Below, piece by piece: positions 52,401-63,399 of a stretch of 64,000 nt of DNA; position 1 is the first letter of the stretch; each line of letters begins with the position of its first letter. The DNA is from Blasia pusilla. Lineage: Eukaryota > Marchantiophyta > Marchantiopsida > Blasiales. The stretch spans positions 16,368,001 to 16,432,000 of the forward strand of contig CM114274.1 in assembly GCA_050084515.1 (NCBI GenBank). Reading direction: 5' to 3'. Both the position numbers and the translations under genes were made by a program. The notes under the pieces are model-generated. The model was not told the DNA's origin. It did no database searches and saw only the letters and a list, made by a program, of their open reading frames with translations.

Positions 52401-55400
52401 AATCCTCTCCCGGCTTGATGCTCCCACAACAGCACCTGCTTGGCCAGTGGGTGTATCTGGTAAGTAATATATCGATTGACAATGCATTTGTCTGATGTTC
52501 AGCTTTGAGCCCCACTGATAAAATTTGACTTTCTGGAAGGTCCTAATTGTCTCCTAGGGATATGCTAAACTTTAAGCTGTATATCTTATTTTGAATGTCT
52601 CTGTTTTGATTTGTGTGAAGGACCTCGGCCACCTACCACTCTACCTATTCCTCTTCCTCCATCACCAAGAAAAGCTCAAACAGTAAGAACTTAAGCAATG
52701 CCTGCGGACTCTTTCATCATGTTTTAGCTTTGGGTCTCTGTGCATTTTTTATGATATGCATCCCTTGTTGGAAATTAGTCCTCCCTCCCTTTCACCCTAA
52801 ACCCTAAATGTCTCGTTCTCGAGTGAGTCTCTTCAACCTGGTCTGGTGGGCAGAAGTCATTCCACAATGGTGGCAGGTGGGAGTCATCGTGAACCTCTTC
52901 AAGAAGGGTGAGCGAGAAGACCCTGGAAAGTACAGGGGTATTATATTGCTGAGTGTAGTCGGGAAGCTCCTCTGCTGTATAGTTAACAATAGGATCCCTG
53001 TGTACTTGGAGGAGAATTCTGTCGTCAAGTAAGGCCAGGCTGGTTTCCCGCAAGCGCGAGGATGCGTGGATCACATCTTCACCCTCAGTCACATTATCCA
53101 GGGTCGGAAAAAGAGGGGAAACCCACCTATTGCTTCTTCATGGACCTCAAGAAGGCATACGACACTGTATGGCGTGACGGGCTATCTTATAGCTTGTGGA
53201 AGGCGGGGCTCAGAGGAAATATGTGGAGGGTGGTGGAGAAGATGTACCAGAACACAATGAGTCGAGTTCTGGTGAATGGCCAGAAGAGTGGGACATTTGA
53301 CATCAAGCAAGGAGTGGCCCAAGGATGCCCGCTCTCTCCCACCCTCTTCAACATTTTCGTGAATTCCCTATTCGAGGAAATGGGGGATAGTGGACTAGGC
53401 ATCCGGGTGGGCAACAACTCTCTGTTGTTGCCCTCATGTTTGCTGATGACTTTGGTGGCCTAGAGGAAACAGGAGAGAAACTCCAAGAGATGATCTCCGT
53501 GACCAAAATCTGGTGTGACATGTGGGGCATGGAGGCAAGTGTACTGAAGTGGGCTGTGATGATCTTCAATGGCAAGGAGGAAGACCAACACCAACACTGG
53601 TACTGGGGCGAACAAAAGATCCCCCATGTGCCCACATACACCTATCTGGGCATAGAATCTCAGAAGACTGCATGTGGGATGCCCACATTAAGAAGACTAC
53701 TGAGAAAGGCCACACGAAGGTGAACGGTCTGCCAAGATTCCTACACTGCCGGGACATCACATCAGAAGTAAAGGGCTCTGTAATTTTGCATACCATTCTT
53801 CACTCGCTGGAATATGGGGCAGCAGTGTGGGATGCCAACACCAAACAAAGGCACAGGCTTGAAGCTGTGCAAGCTGAAGGTGTTCGGGGGTATGATGTCA
53901 GCTTCCTCACGAACAGCCATATTGGTGTGAGATCAGAACTTGGAGTGGGAACCCTTGGAGGATAGACGTGACATCGCCAAGTTGAAATGACGGAGGCAGT
54001 TGGAGACAATGGACTCCCAAAGACCCGTAAAGCAGGCCAAGTCTTTGACGAAAAAGATTCAAGAGATTGTGCAAGCAACCAAGCTCCCAGCAGGGCCTGA
54101 ACTGTGGCAGCAAGATGAGAAAGCATTTGTGGATACCATAACCAAAGCAGTGGGCAAACGCTCACAGCAGAACAGCATGAAGGAAGCCATGATAATGTCT
54201 GACCTCTCTCTCTTGACGGTATATCCCGAAAAGGCAGTTTAGGATGGGGGCAATCCTGTAGAGCCATAAGAAAAGCAGGATGGGAACATAACTAAACTCT
54301 TGCGCCTTGTGTGACGATGGGCATGAAACCTCTAGTCATTACTTGGTCTCCTGCACAAAATTCACAACACACAGAACAAGAGCATATGCTGATATTGCTA
54401 AGCTGGTAACACCAGAATCGTTCAACACATTCAGTAGCCTTGATTGATTGCCCAAAGCTGCTGCACTCGTAAGTAATGTCTATTGGGGATCCCAATCAGG
54501 TAAAGTAGATGGTGGTGAAGAGTTTCTTGGTTGACACGTGGAAGCTCCGCACCAACACGTTGTTTGGTCAGCACTCACACTATATGAGAGTTTCTCCCTC
54601 CTCTCATATGGTACCTACTTCACTTCTTCCTCTCTCTACACCCATCCCAGTCTCAAGCACCGTCCAACCAGGGCGCGGGGTCTATGGTCGCAAGGCTACG
54701 ACAGGCACCACTTAATAAGTACAGTCTCTATTTGGTGCGCTGGTAACACCAGAATTGTTCAACACATTTAGCAGTCTAGATCCATTGCCCAAGGCTGCTG
54801 CAATGGTAAGTAATGTTTATTGGGGGTCCCAACCAGGTAAAGTAGATGGTGTGGTGAAGAGCTTCTTGGTTGACACTTGGAAGCTCCGCACCAACACAAT
54901 GTTTTGTCAGCACTCACACTAGATGAGAGTGTATCCCTCCTCTCATATGGTACCTTCTTCACTTGCTCTCTCTACACCCATCCCGGTCTCAAGCACCGTC
55001 CAACCAGGGTGCGGGGTCTATGGAGGCAAGGCTACGACAGGCACTACTTAATGAGTTGTCTCTATTTGATGCTGGTAACACATCCCGTAGCCTAGATTCA
55101 CTGCCTAAGCTCCTGCACGGGCAAGTAACGAGTATTTGGGATCTCGGGTAAGGTAGGTAGTGTTGTAAAGAGCTACTTGGTTGACAATTGGAAGCTCTGC
55201 ACCAACACTCTGTATGGTCAGCACTCACACTACAGGAGAGATGCTGGGGATTGAGATCTACAGGGATTTAATCTGTCTTCTGATTTTGCTGACAAGAAAT
55301 CAAAATTTTATTGGTTGCCTTGAGTACCCTCTTGGCAGCTTGTTAATGGGAGAAGCCTGGCTTGTTAATGAGTCTTTCCAATAATCCTGCTGAGAATGGA

Positions 55401-58400
55401 ATGTCTGGTGTGGTGCAGACTGTTGCATACATCAGACAATCGCTTAACTTTCACTATGGGATAACAACTGCCTCCTTCCTTGCCTGCTGACTTTGAGATT
55501 CCATTTTTTTGCTGAGATTGCATCCAGGCTTCAAAGGGATTCAAACAGGTTTCCAATGTACATGTTGAACTTGGTAAGAATACTTTCAATCTACTGTCTC
55601 CGGCCAATCCAACCCTGGCTCTTATCCATGTCAACCTGTGTCCCCAACGGCATGTCTACAGTATTGAGATCTTCCATTTGGAATGATTAAGTGCATCTCT
55701 CTCCATCATTGTGGTCGTTTTACAGTCAGAGATAATGAATTAACTAGATATAGTGCAACTTATATCACCCGTTGCCTATAATAGAGAACACAACTGGTAC
55801 TGAAAATTTGCTAAGCTGTCACCACAGTCACGATAGGTAGGCTATATTTACTACCCAAAACTCCTGCACTGGTAAGGAATGATTTGGGGGATCCCAAAGA
55901 GGTAAGGTAGATAGTGTTGTAATTTTCTTGGTGGATGCTTGGAAGCTTTGCTCCAAATCTGTCTGGCAAGCACTCACACCATATGAGAGTCTACCTCCTT
56001 TCATATGGCAGTTTCTCTACATCTTCCTTTGTCAAAACAGACCTAAAGCACAGCGGAAGCATGGTGGGCCAAAAACCATTTGAAGCTTTCAAAAGACAAG
56101 CCGAAGAACAGTAGTGTAGCGTCTGTAATGTGTAAGAGTGAGTACGTTTTTCTGGTATTCCCACGCTATGTACTAGTCTCGGCCTATGCCAAAGACAAAA
56201 AGTGGGAAAATGGCAAGTGGGAGGAATAGGAGATAAGGCAGGACTCTGACAGTCCAGAGACCTCCTTGGCTTCTTATGTTCATCACATTTAACCTCAGTA
56301 TTGTCAACAATCACCTCTTCTCTTGGCCTGTTATGTTGACCTGAGAATGTTTCACTCTCACTTGGTAAGCAGCCCTGCCTCCCTATTGCCCTCTGTGGGT
56401 GTTCCAATATACTCTCAGGGAATAGTATGTAGCGAAAAGAGTTGAGATGATGTTAGCTGCCAAACGCATCCATTCCTGATCGAAGAAAATATTCTAACCT
56501 TAAATAGTCTGTATGGTGTGGGGGTTCCGGAATTTATACTCTTTGCAACCATCTTCATATTCCACTAGTACAAATTCCTGCCATTTATCCAAATTCGTCT
56601 CTGTTCCTGTGGTATCAAAGCAAATGCCACACATCCAAAAAGTGTGGAATTGATCAAGAGATGGTTTCCTACCACTTCATACCTCTGGATTCTCTGGAAT
56701 CTGTCCTAAGTCTGTAGTGGGCCTTACTTCACAGAGATAGTTGGCTGTCATCATGGCCTCTGCAGGAGTCCTTGCCAAGCCCTACAGTTCTTAGCATGAA
56801 CAATGCTTTCTTTTGGATCGCTCAATTCAGCCTTTCTGCGACATCATTCCGGATGGCACTTCTTAATGAGTAGAGTGTCTCAGCAAGTGCAACCCCCATT
56901 CACTATTTGGTCACTACTGGAAAATTTACAACACAGCAACAAGCTTCACCAAAATTGCTTATCTAATATTACTAGAGCTGTTCATTATCCTCAGTAGTCT
57001 AGATTTACAGCCCAAAGCTGCTGCACGGTAGGTAACTTCTTAGGGGGACCCTGGTTTGGCAGTCTTGCTAGTGAACTTGGCTTCCTTCCCTAACCATAAC
57101 TTTCCCATATCTATTTTAACTCTAGTATCCAGGATCCTAACCCTAACATTGCTCTATCTATTTAGCCCTAGTGGTCCAGTATCCTAAAGCAAATCTCCCT
57201 AAAGTAGTGGACTCAGTGCAAAGTTACAGAAAAGTGTTACTACACAGTTTACTAGCTGGTGTCCGTGCTAAGCACGGGTGAAAGAAAAGCCCTCCTGAGA
57301 TCTCCGATCTTCATTTCGCACGCTTCTTCATCTTAGTTAGATGGAACTAAATTTAGGGTGAGGACAGGTGTCATTAGCAGAGGTCACCTAAAAGGACAGG
57401 TGTCAATTATAGAGATGTTTGTTGCTGAGACCCCTGTTGCCAATAATAATATAGTTAATGTAAAAAAAAGCTTTGTATTTTAACTTCCTGCCTCTGAACT
57501 TGACTGCTCATGATCAGTTACGCTGGCCTTTCACTTATGCACTGTTTCATTTTAATTCAGTTCATTTTTGAATGTGGGGCTTCCAAAATTTTAACTAGAT
57601 TCTTGATTCTTGTAAGTGTTGGCTACATTCTATGCTGCAGGCATCATCGCGGCCGGCAGAGTTGACCAGTCAAGGGAAAGTGCTTGAACTTGCCATTCGT
57701 GCCGGTGCTGGAGCACTTGTGGATCTCAAAGAGAACTTGAATGCAATGGATAGTAAAGTGGGTGATGGGGATTGTGGGACTACTGTAAGATCATTTTCTA
57801 CAAAGGACCAATTTCTTAAAAAAGTTGACTTGATGTTTGAAATCATGTTCAAAAGAGACTTGTCAATTTATATGTGCTCATTAATATTTGTTCCTTCAAT
57901 GGACAGAATAGGCAATGAAGGCTTGGACTTGTTGATTTTCATGGGTATTATGTAACGGTTGCCGACGAAGTGGCAAAGATGATGAACATTGAATCTGAGG
58001 GTTTTTTAACATCTTCTTACTCTACATTTTGCCGCACAGACCTTCAAAGGAGCCATGGCAGTCTTAGAAGACCTTGTGGACCAGTTACATATCCACCTGA
58101 CCTTTTTCTTGTCTCTTCTTCATAGAAAGTCAGCATTATACTTCTGTCAATGTTTCAAGTGCATCATCTTCATGTGAATAGATATGAAGGTGGAGGAGCA
58201 TGACATCCAAGAGTAGCAACATATTTCTCTTCAATAGTCGTAATGAGAGTCAATGAAGTACAAATTCTTTTATAGTCAAGTACGTATCATGTAGCTGTTT
58301 TGTATGGCTCCTTTGCATATTTGTTTGACTTCAAATGACCTGCTCTTGCAGTTACCCTGTCAATGACCCTGCCGCCACAGTTCATGAATTAGGAAACTCT

Positions 58401-61013
58401 GTCAGGAGGTCAATGGGTGGCACAAGTGGTGTGATGTAAGTTGCGTTTTACGGTTCCATATGTTAATGTGACCAGTTCTATGTGAATGGAATGTCTGCTA
58501 GGCACTAAGAGATTTCTTAAATTTCTTATTCTACCGGCAAGCTGATAAGCAGATTTTGTAATTAATTTTAAAGGTCTTACAGTTTAGATACATTGGCTGA
58601 CTTCTTGCAAAACATGCAGTACCTATCAAAGAGAATGTGTTCTTGATGAAAGAGATGGCAGTAGCAATAAAGGATTAACATGTTGATCTAAGGAAATTGG
58701 ATTAAACTTCTTACAGGATCATATCTTGAAAGTGTACGTTTTCCTAGCTTGTGGGTTTGGATGGCAAGTCTTCTAAACAATTTTGCTGTAATGTTATTAA
58801 TAGATATGACATTTTCTTGAGAGCTGCATATGCGCGGTTGAAAGAAACTCCATCTTCAGCTGTCAATGCCCAAAAATGTAAGTGCAAAAAGAGGACCAGC
58901 TTTTGGAAACGAGTTTGATATTTAGCTAATGAGATTGCAAGACAGAGGATGTCGGATGTATTTTACAGCCCTTTCAGACCTAGAATATTCCTCCTAGCAA
59001 GCCTGGATCATCTTTTCATATTATAGACCTCCCATCGTGATTGGGACAGCCAAGATGATAGCCTAAACGGAGCTTCAACTAGCGTGCTGATAGTGAAAAT
59101 AAACCAGAGTTTGGATTCTGCTCCAACTACAGATTTTCTTGGAGCCTCGTGATTAAGACCTCAATCCTTTGGTCGTCTTGAATTCTATCTGGGATCAAAT
59201 GCCATCGAAGCAGTCTGATCCAGATGTCTCCGTCACATTAGTCCAACTGTTTGATCATTTCCAGAGTCCTCACTTGAATCTATAACTGTGACAAGACTTC
59301 TGTTGATACAGTTCTCTAGCAATGGGTGGTGTCAGCCATTAGAAGCAGTTAGCAAAAGATAGATCATTTATCCTCCTATAGAGGCTAGTGGAGGAAGGAT
59401 GAAGAGTATTAAACTATATATCAGCTTCTCCATTGCCATAATAAAGGCTCAGGACACTTCCCGGAGGGATAGTCTGTAGTCTGCACTGTATAAATATGAA
59501 AACCAGTCAAAACCTGAAGCACGTATCCAAGCTTTAGAGCAATAGAAAGAGCTAGGACTTGAGTGGAGGAGAACTAGTCCTACGTGGGAGGCTAGTAAGA
59601 GGCTATTTTTACTGTTGGAAGAAAGATTGGATGCCATGTGAAAACACAATAGGAAGGGATTATGTTTCTAGAGGTGTTCTGCTACTTTGGTAATAAATTG
59701 CACAGCTGTGTGGAAAGTTGATACTCATTTTGGCCATTTGACAGTTAGTCCTGACGTAGCTCATCGTTTTATATTCAGGGTCAGATGCATTTGAAGCTGC
59801 AAACAATGCAGTCAGCGCATACGGTGGTGCATCAGCAGGGCAAAGGACCCTTCTTGATGCCCTTATTCCTGCATCCACAGCCTTGCGAGAGGTGTGAAAT
59901 TAGCTTGGGTTGTCTGAAAAAAACAGTTTTGAAGTATTCTACCTGGGATTGTGATTAAGAACTAACAGGCAAGACCCTTTTGTCATGTACAAGAGAGTTT
60001 GCTGTCTAACTAGTGTCTAGCTATCTGGTGGCACCGAAATCCACTGGTTTAGTGGGGCATGCTTATGTGTACAAATGCCAGTTCTTAAACTGCAACAGAA
60101 ATGACATTCTAGGCTGGTAAATACTGATGTGAGCTTGGGGTTGCAGGCACTCACTGCAGGTAAAGATCCTGCGCGAGCATTCCTTCTGGCTGCCGAAGCA
60201 GCAGATGCTGGTGCGGAGAGCACAAAGGAAATGCCAGCAGTGGTGAGTATAGTATGTGTGGGTATGGCAGATAATTTTTTATTTTTCCCCTAATTTTGTG
60301 AGGGAGTTTTCCTTGGTAAGTGCAACCAAGGCATGTATGTGAACGGTCCACTGTACAATTTTTATTTGGCTCAGTTGGCTGAAATGAATGGAGGATGTAC
60401 TGCTAAGGATGCAGTTTGGATGGAAGAGGGAGGGTTGGCAGCAAATGATTTTCATGGTGTTTCATGACCGGACATTTGTTGGGTCCAAAATTACTAAGAT
60501 GATCAGTACTTCTAAGGAAAAACCTCAATCACTTATTCACCATCAGGGTGAAACAGCGTAAAAGTCTGATTTATCTCGGCCATGTCTAGTATAGATAACC
60601 AGTACAAGTTTATGTTATCAAAGGTTAGCATGCATTGGTAGTTGAGTTTCAAGTTAAAAGCAGTGAAGAAAGTTGAAACTAATCACCCGTTTCCCTAGTA
60701 TGATAGGATATGGATGTCATCAGTAGTGGTCTATCTGCCCCTGTTTCTTCATGCTTTCTTAATCTTTTCAGAAGAACGTATTTTCAGCTCATTTATTTCC
60801 TTTCACGTATTTACTGAAGAATTATCAGCTAGACATTGCAACCGTATCTGTGCTTGCTGATGGAATGGTGATTGTGGTTTGCTGCAGGCTGGTCGGTCCA
60901 CCTACGTGCCAACCGAGATTCTTCATACTGTCCCAGATCCTGGTGCTCTAGCTGCTGCCGCTTGGTTGAAGGCAGCATCTTCTGCAGTTGCAGAGTATTA
61001 CAAGGTTGTGTGA
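46481..61013 (+). CDS. DAK: ATP-dependent dihydroxyacetone kinase / FAD-AMP lyase, complete, 20 exons
   Basis: Exons: 46481-46517, 48409-48482, 48953-49016, 49408-49520, 49796-49843, 49988-50059, 50308-50397, 50875-51048, 51402-51485, 51649-51704, 51969-52099, 52367-52459, 52621-52682, 57641-57784, 58040-58083, 58352-58435, 58804-58877, 59779-59891, 60147-60242 and 60888-61013 (TGA). All use GT-AG and phases agree, giving 1779 nt and 592 residues, the usual length of plant DAK. The enzyme phosphorylates dihydroxyacetone to dihydroxyacetone phosphate with ATP. Homologues also split FAD to cyclic FMN and AMP. The DhaK domain (about 8-345) has [12 protein letters not shown] (59-70), [10 protein letters not shown] (113-122) and HGEPG, whose His225 is the covalent substrate-binding histidine of the family. 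A Pro-rich linker at about 345-370 leads to the DhaL domain with D403, D408 and D410 (GDGDCGTT) for Mg-ATP, MGGTSG (450-455) and GQRTLLDAL (502-510). There is no transit peptide, so it is probably cytosolic. The start [12 protein letters not shown] matches plant relatives. All key residues are present, so it is probably functional despite a transposon-filled intron 13. Confidence 0.96.
46518..48408. other. DAK intron 1 (1.9 kb)
   Basis: It separates the 12-codon first exon from the body of the gene. It holds a T run of about 21 bases at 46674-46694 and unrecognised short open frames. Large first introns in plant genes often carry expression signals, but none is visible here. Confidence 0.7.
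52795..55247 (+). mobile_element. non-LTR retrotransposon (LINE) remnant in DAK intron 13
   Basis: Reverse transcriptase blocks appear in order on the plus strand. [13 protein letters not shown] lies at about 52940. [13 protein letters not shown] follows at about 53065. [11 protein letters not shown] (first catalytic Asp) is at about 53142. [15 protein letters not shown] is at about 53310. FADDF (the FADD catalytic pair) is at about 53438. TYTYLGIE is at about 53640. A C-terminal region follows with a CX2CX3HX4HX4C zinc-knuckle-like motif at 54301-54354. The frame is broken by a stop at 53030 and at least three shifts, so it is dead. There is no endonuclease domain upstream, so it is 5'-truncated, as is usual for LINEs. 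It lies in the same orientation as the host gene. The exact clade is not assigned. Confidence 0.85.
54402..55247 (+). repeat. tandem amplification of the LINE 3' tail (about 335-bp unit)
   Basis: Units start at 54402, 54740 and 55072, each with CTGGTAACA. The first two are full length and about 85-90% alike, and the third is shortened. Each unit contains the last codons of the LINE protein ([19 protein letters not shown] in unit 2, which ends at a stop at 54920-54922) and 3' non-coding sequence. More diverged partial copies lie at about 55830-56010 and 56985-57050. Confidence 0.85.
55991..56860 (-). pseudogene. copia-type integrase fragment, degenerate
   Basis: Read on the minus strand from 56860 down, NDVAERLN at about 56830 matches the NGVAERMNR block of Ty1/copia integrases that carries the catalytic Glu. 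It is followed by [22 protein letters not shown], a [10 protein letters not shown] stretch in place of the usual LRVFGC block, [19 protein letters not shown], and IFFDQEW, which corresponds to the VVFDE block. The open 138-codon stretch 55991-56407 corresponds to the linker before reverse transcriptase. Several stops and shifts are present. No LTRs were found, so it is a fragment, opposite in orientation to the LINE. Confidence 0.6.
57110..57290. repeat. 31-bp direct repeat and CCGTGCT-A-AGCACGG palindrome
   Basis: TCTATTTTAACTCTAGT (57110) recurs diverged at about 57156, 46 bases on, each copy ending in ATCCTAA. At 57263-57277 a 7-bp-arm palindrome with a one-base loop, preceded by TTTACTAGCTGGTGT, resembles termini seen in plant Helitron-like repeats. 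It lies 360 bp before DAK exon 14. Confidence 0.6.
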
Positions 61014-61178
61014 TCGGAAAGCCCTTCTCCAAATCCCAGATTACAGGCGCTGGCTGGATACTACTTGGGTCAAGGCAGTCTACTTGGCCAAGCGGGTACA
61101 CTGTGAGGAAATTTTCTGAATCTTGTATGACCACGGAGGAGGCTGATGAATAGGACAGATAAATGGACGTGGCCTCAT

Positions 61179-61394
61179 AATAGTGCGTACTGAAGGCGGA
61201 AGAAAGGCAAGAGAGGCTTTCCTAGTATTGTCGAGGTACCCATTCATATTTTGGATTACGACAATAAAGACATCTTAGCGTGGATTGCAAATACATTTGG
61301 ATTCGTCTGTGGTAAAGATCGTCTGCCTACAATGGCCGGATGGCTAGCTCAGAATAACCCCATGACTCTTGAAGAGACTGCCATGATAGTGTAG
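61179..61394 (+). other. unrecognised open frame after DAK
   Basis: A frame from about 61194 to the TAG at 61392 is open without an early ATG and reads like protein (for example ILDYDNKDILAWIANTFGF). No family is recognised. It lies within the presumed DAK 3' UTR and may be chance or the tail of a relic exon. Confidence 0.2.
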
Positions 61395-61495
61395 CTTCGA
61401 GGCCCAAACGTGGTCCATTCGTAGAGAGAAAGGGCCAGGAGTTTCAGGGGGCCAACAGGCTTTTCCCCTTTTATACTCCAACGTGGATCAATAAA
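61263..61495 (+). terminator. candidate DAK polyadenylation signals
   Basis: AATAAA occurs at 61263-61268 and 61490-61495, 250 and 477 bases after the DAK stop codon. Either could serve as the near-upstream signal for 3' end formation. This is inferred from motif and position only. Confidence 0.4.
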
Positions 61496-61799
61496 ATGGT
61501 AAGGAGAGATGAGCACCACATTTGGGACCTCCAAGCCTTGAAAATGATTTCATGATTGTGTGCTTTTGTTACCCATTTTACCATAAACATCTGATGAAAT
61601 ATTATCTCACCATTTTTACGTTCTGTCGAGGTCTTGACGATTGCCTGAGTGCCCACCTGTTTCCTTTCGACAGGGGCGTACTTTTTTTCTCCAACAGTAG
61701 ATTAGGTACGAAACCATCTTCGTTGTAAGATGTGATTTATAATTCGATGAAGAGCTGGTGGAGGGGTAACGCAGAAATGGAAGCGGATGTGCAGACTCA

Positions 61800-63000
61800 C
61801 ATACGAATTAACAACCAGTGGAGGGTTTTTCTGAGTGTTTTTCTGAGTAAAAGAAAATGTCATAAGCTTGAAACAAGGCGGTACTTCAAATGATTTATCA
61901 AATTATTAGTTAATCATCAAATTTCCACTTTACAACACCTTTCTTTCTCGATTTTTTCCAATTGTTTATCTTTCTATTAAAAAAGTCAGCCTTTCTTTTA
62001 CATGTGTAAAGGATTTTTTTGGACTATTTTCAAACACCAAGCTAAAGGAAGAATGAATAGAAAGTAGATGATAGATTCTAATTATTGGGTAAAGTTGCCG
62101 ATGCACTAACGGGAAAACAACATTCTATTGGTGGATTGTATATCTAACTAATAACGTGACACCTCCGTCACTACAAACATAAATACCAATCCTGAGGATA
62201 TAACCTATGGATATGGTTGCATTGTTACTTGTCTGGATAAAACTATATCCATAAGTTATATCCACTCGTGAGGAGGAGTGGATATAATTTTGATTGCAAA
62301 CCTTAGGATAGTCTCATACACAATCCAAAAATAATTTAATATTTATCCTTTCTTGTAGAATGCTTCATTTCTTTTAGAATGAAAAAACCTATTACTTGTT
62401 GTCATTACCTATTCCTTGTATTATGATATAGATTCAAAAAGGATCGGCCTCCCTTTAATTAGTTGTTTTCTTGTTATTTTATAAATTCTTCTTAAAAAAA
62501 AAAAGAGGTCATCCTCCAATCTCCTTGTAGGCGTCCTATGGATACTCGTTGATCCATCCTAAAAGACACGATAAATTTTTTATTACTCGAATCCAGTAAA
62601 TTCCATTTTCAAGAAGGTAACTATTTTTTTGTTATAAATTTTGCTGAATTTTGTCATTGAGTGAAAATATTGGAAAATTCTCTCATAGTACCTTCTTCGG
62701 AGAATTTAGTGTTTTATGTCAAAAAAGGTTTAAACGTGTGAGTGTCAAACTTCATTGGCAAATACAACCAAGTATGGACGAGTGGTGGAGGGTTGCCGTT
62801 TGTTTGGTAGACATTAGTTATAGTGGTGTGTCAAAGTTCTAATTCTACTTAGTGAAAATATTGCTACTTTACTCACTTTTTGGACTAGATGGTGCCTTGT
62901 CAGCTTCAACTACATAAGGTTCTTAAAGTTCCTTATTGAAGGATATCTTAGTGTTGGGGGCGTAGAACCTCAATTGGATGGGGACCATCCATTTGGTGAT
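61800..63000. other. AT-rich intergenic stretch, no gene recognised
   Basis: The composition and texture match the 26-44 kb tract. Open frames are short, and the one at 62651-62842 (63 codons) is not recognised. It includes the MITE-like hairpin at 62196-62263. Confidence 0.6.
62196..62263. repeat. 23-bp-arm hairpin, MITE-like
   Basis: Arms 62196-62218 and 62241-62263 pair at 21 of 23 positions around a 22-base loop. A partly matching CCTGAG/GTGAGG extension lies outside. Confidence 0.85.
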
Positions 63001-63119
63001 TGCAGGTTGGCCTTGTCGAGGTCAATTGAGTGTTGAACAAGGGGATGGTTTGGGAGACCCTAGGTCTAGGTTTTTTTGGGAGATGGTGTGACATCTGCAA
63101 GGGTACCATCTGGTCCATT

Positions 63120-63310
63120 TCAGTTTTCCAACTTACATTATGGAGAATATGCCTTTGTTGGACGTGTCACATCTTTTAGGATAGATCGATGAGTTTTCGT
63201 TGAGCGCCTTTGAGGACATTGGAGGATAATCTTAAGAGATCACGAGTGAATGTGCTAAGGCCTTGGGTAACTTGGTTATTTTACAATAGAATTTTGGAGA
63301 GGGATCAGAG
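63120..63310 (+). repeat. third copy of the 36.7-kb dispersed repeat
   Basis: TGTCACATCTTTTAGGATAG and the following 50 bases align with 36757-36830 at roughly 75% identity in the same orientation. Confidence 0.55.
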
Positions 63311-63399
63311 TTAACCACCAACTAGGGGGGTGATTGGATCTCCTTACTAGTGTGTAGGAGACTATAGTGCAATGGGCAACTCCTCCCCTTGCAAAACGT

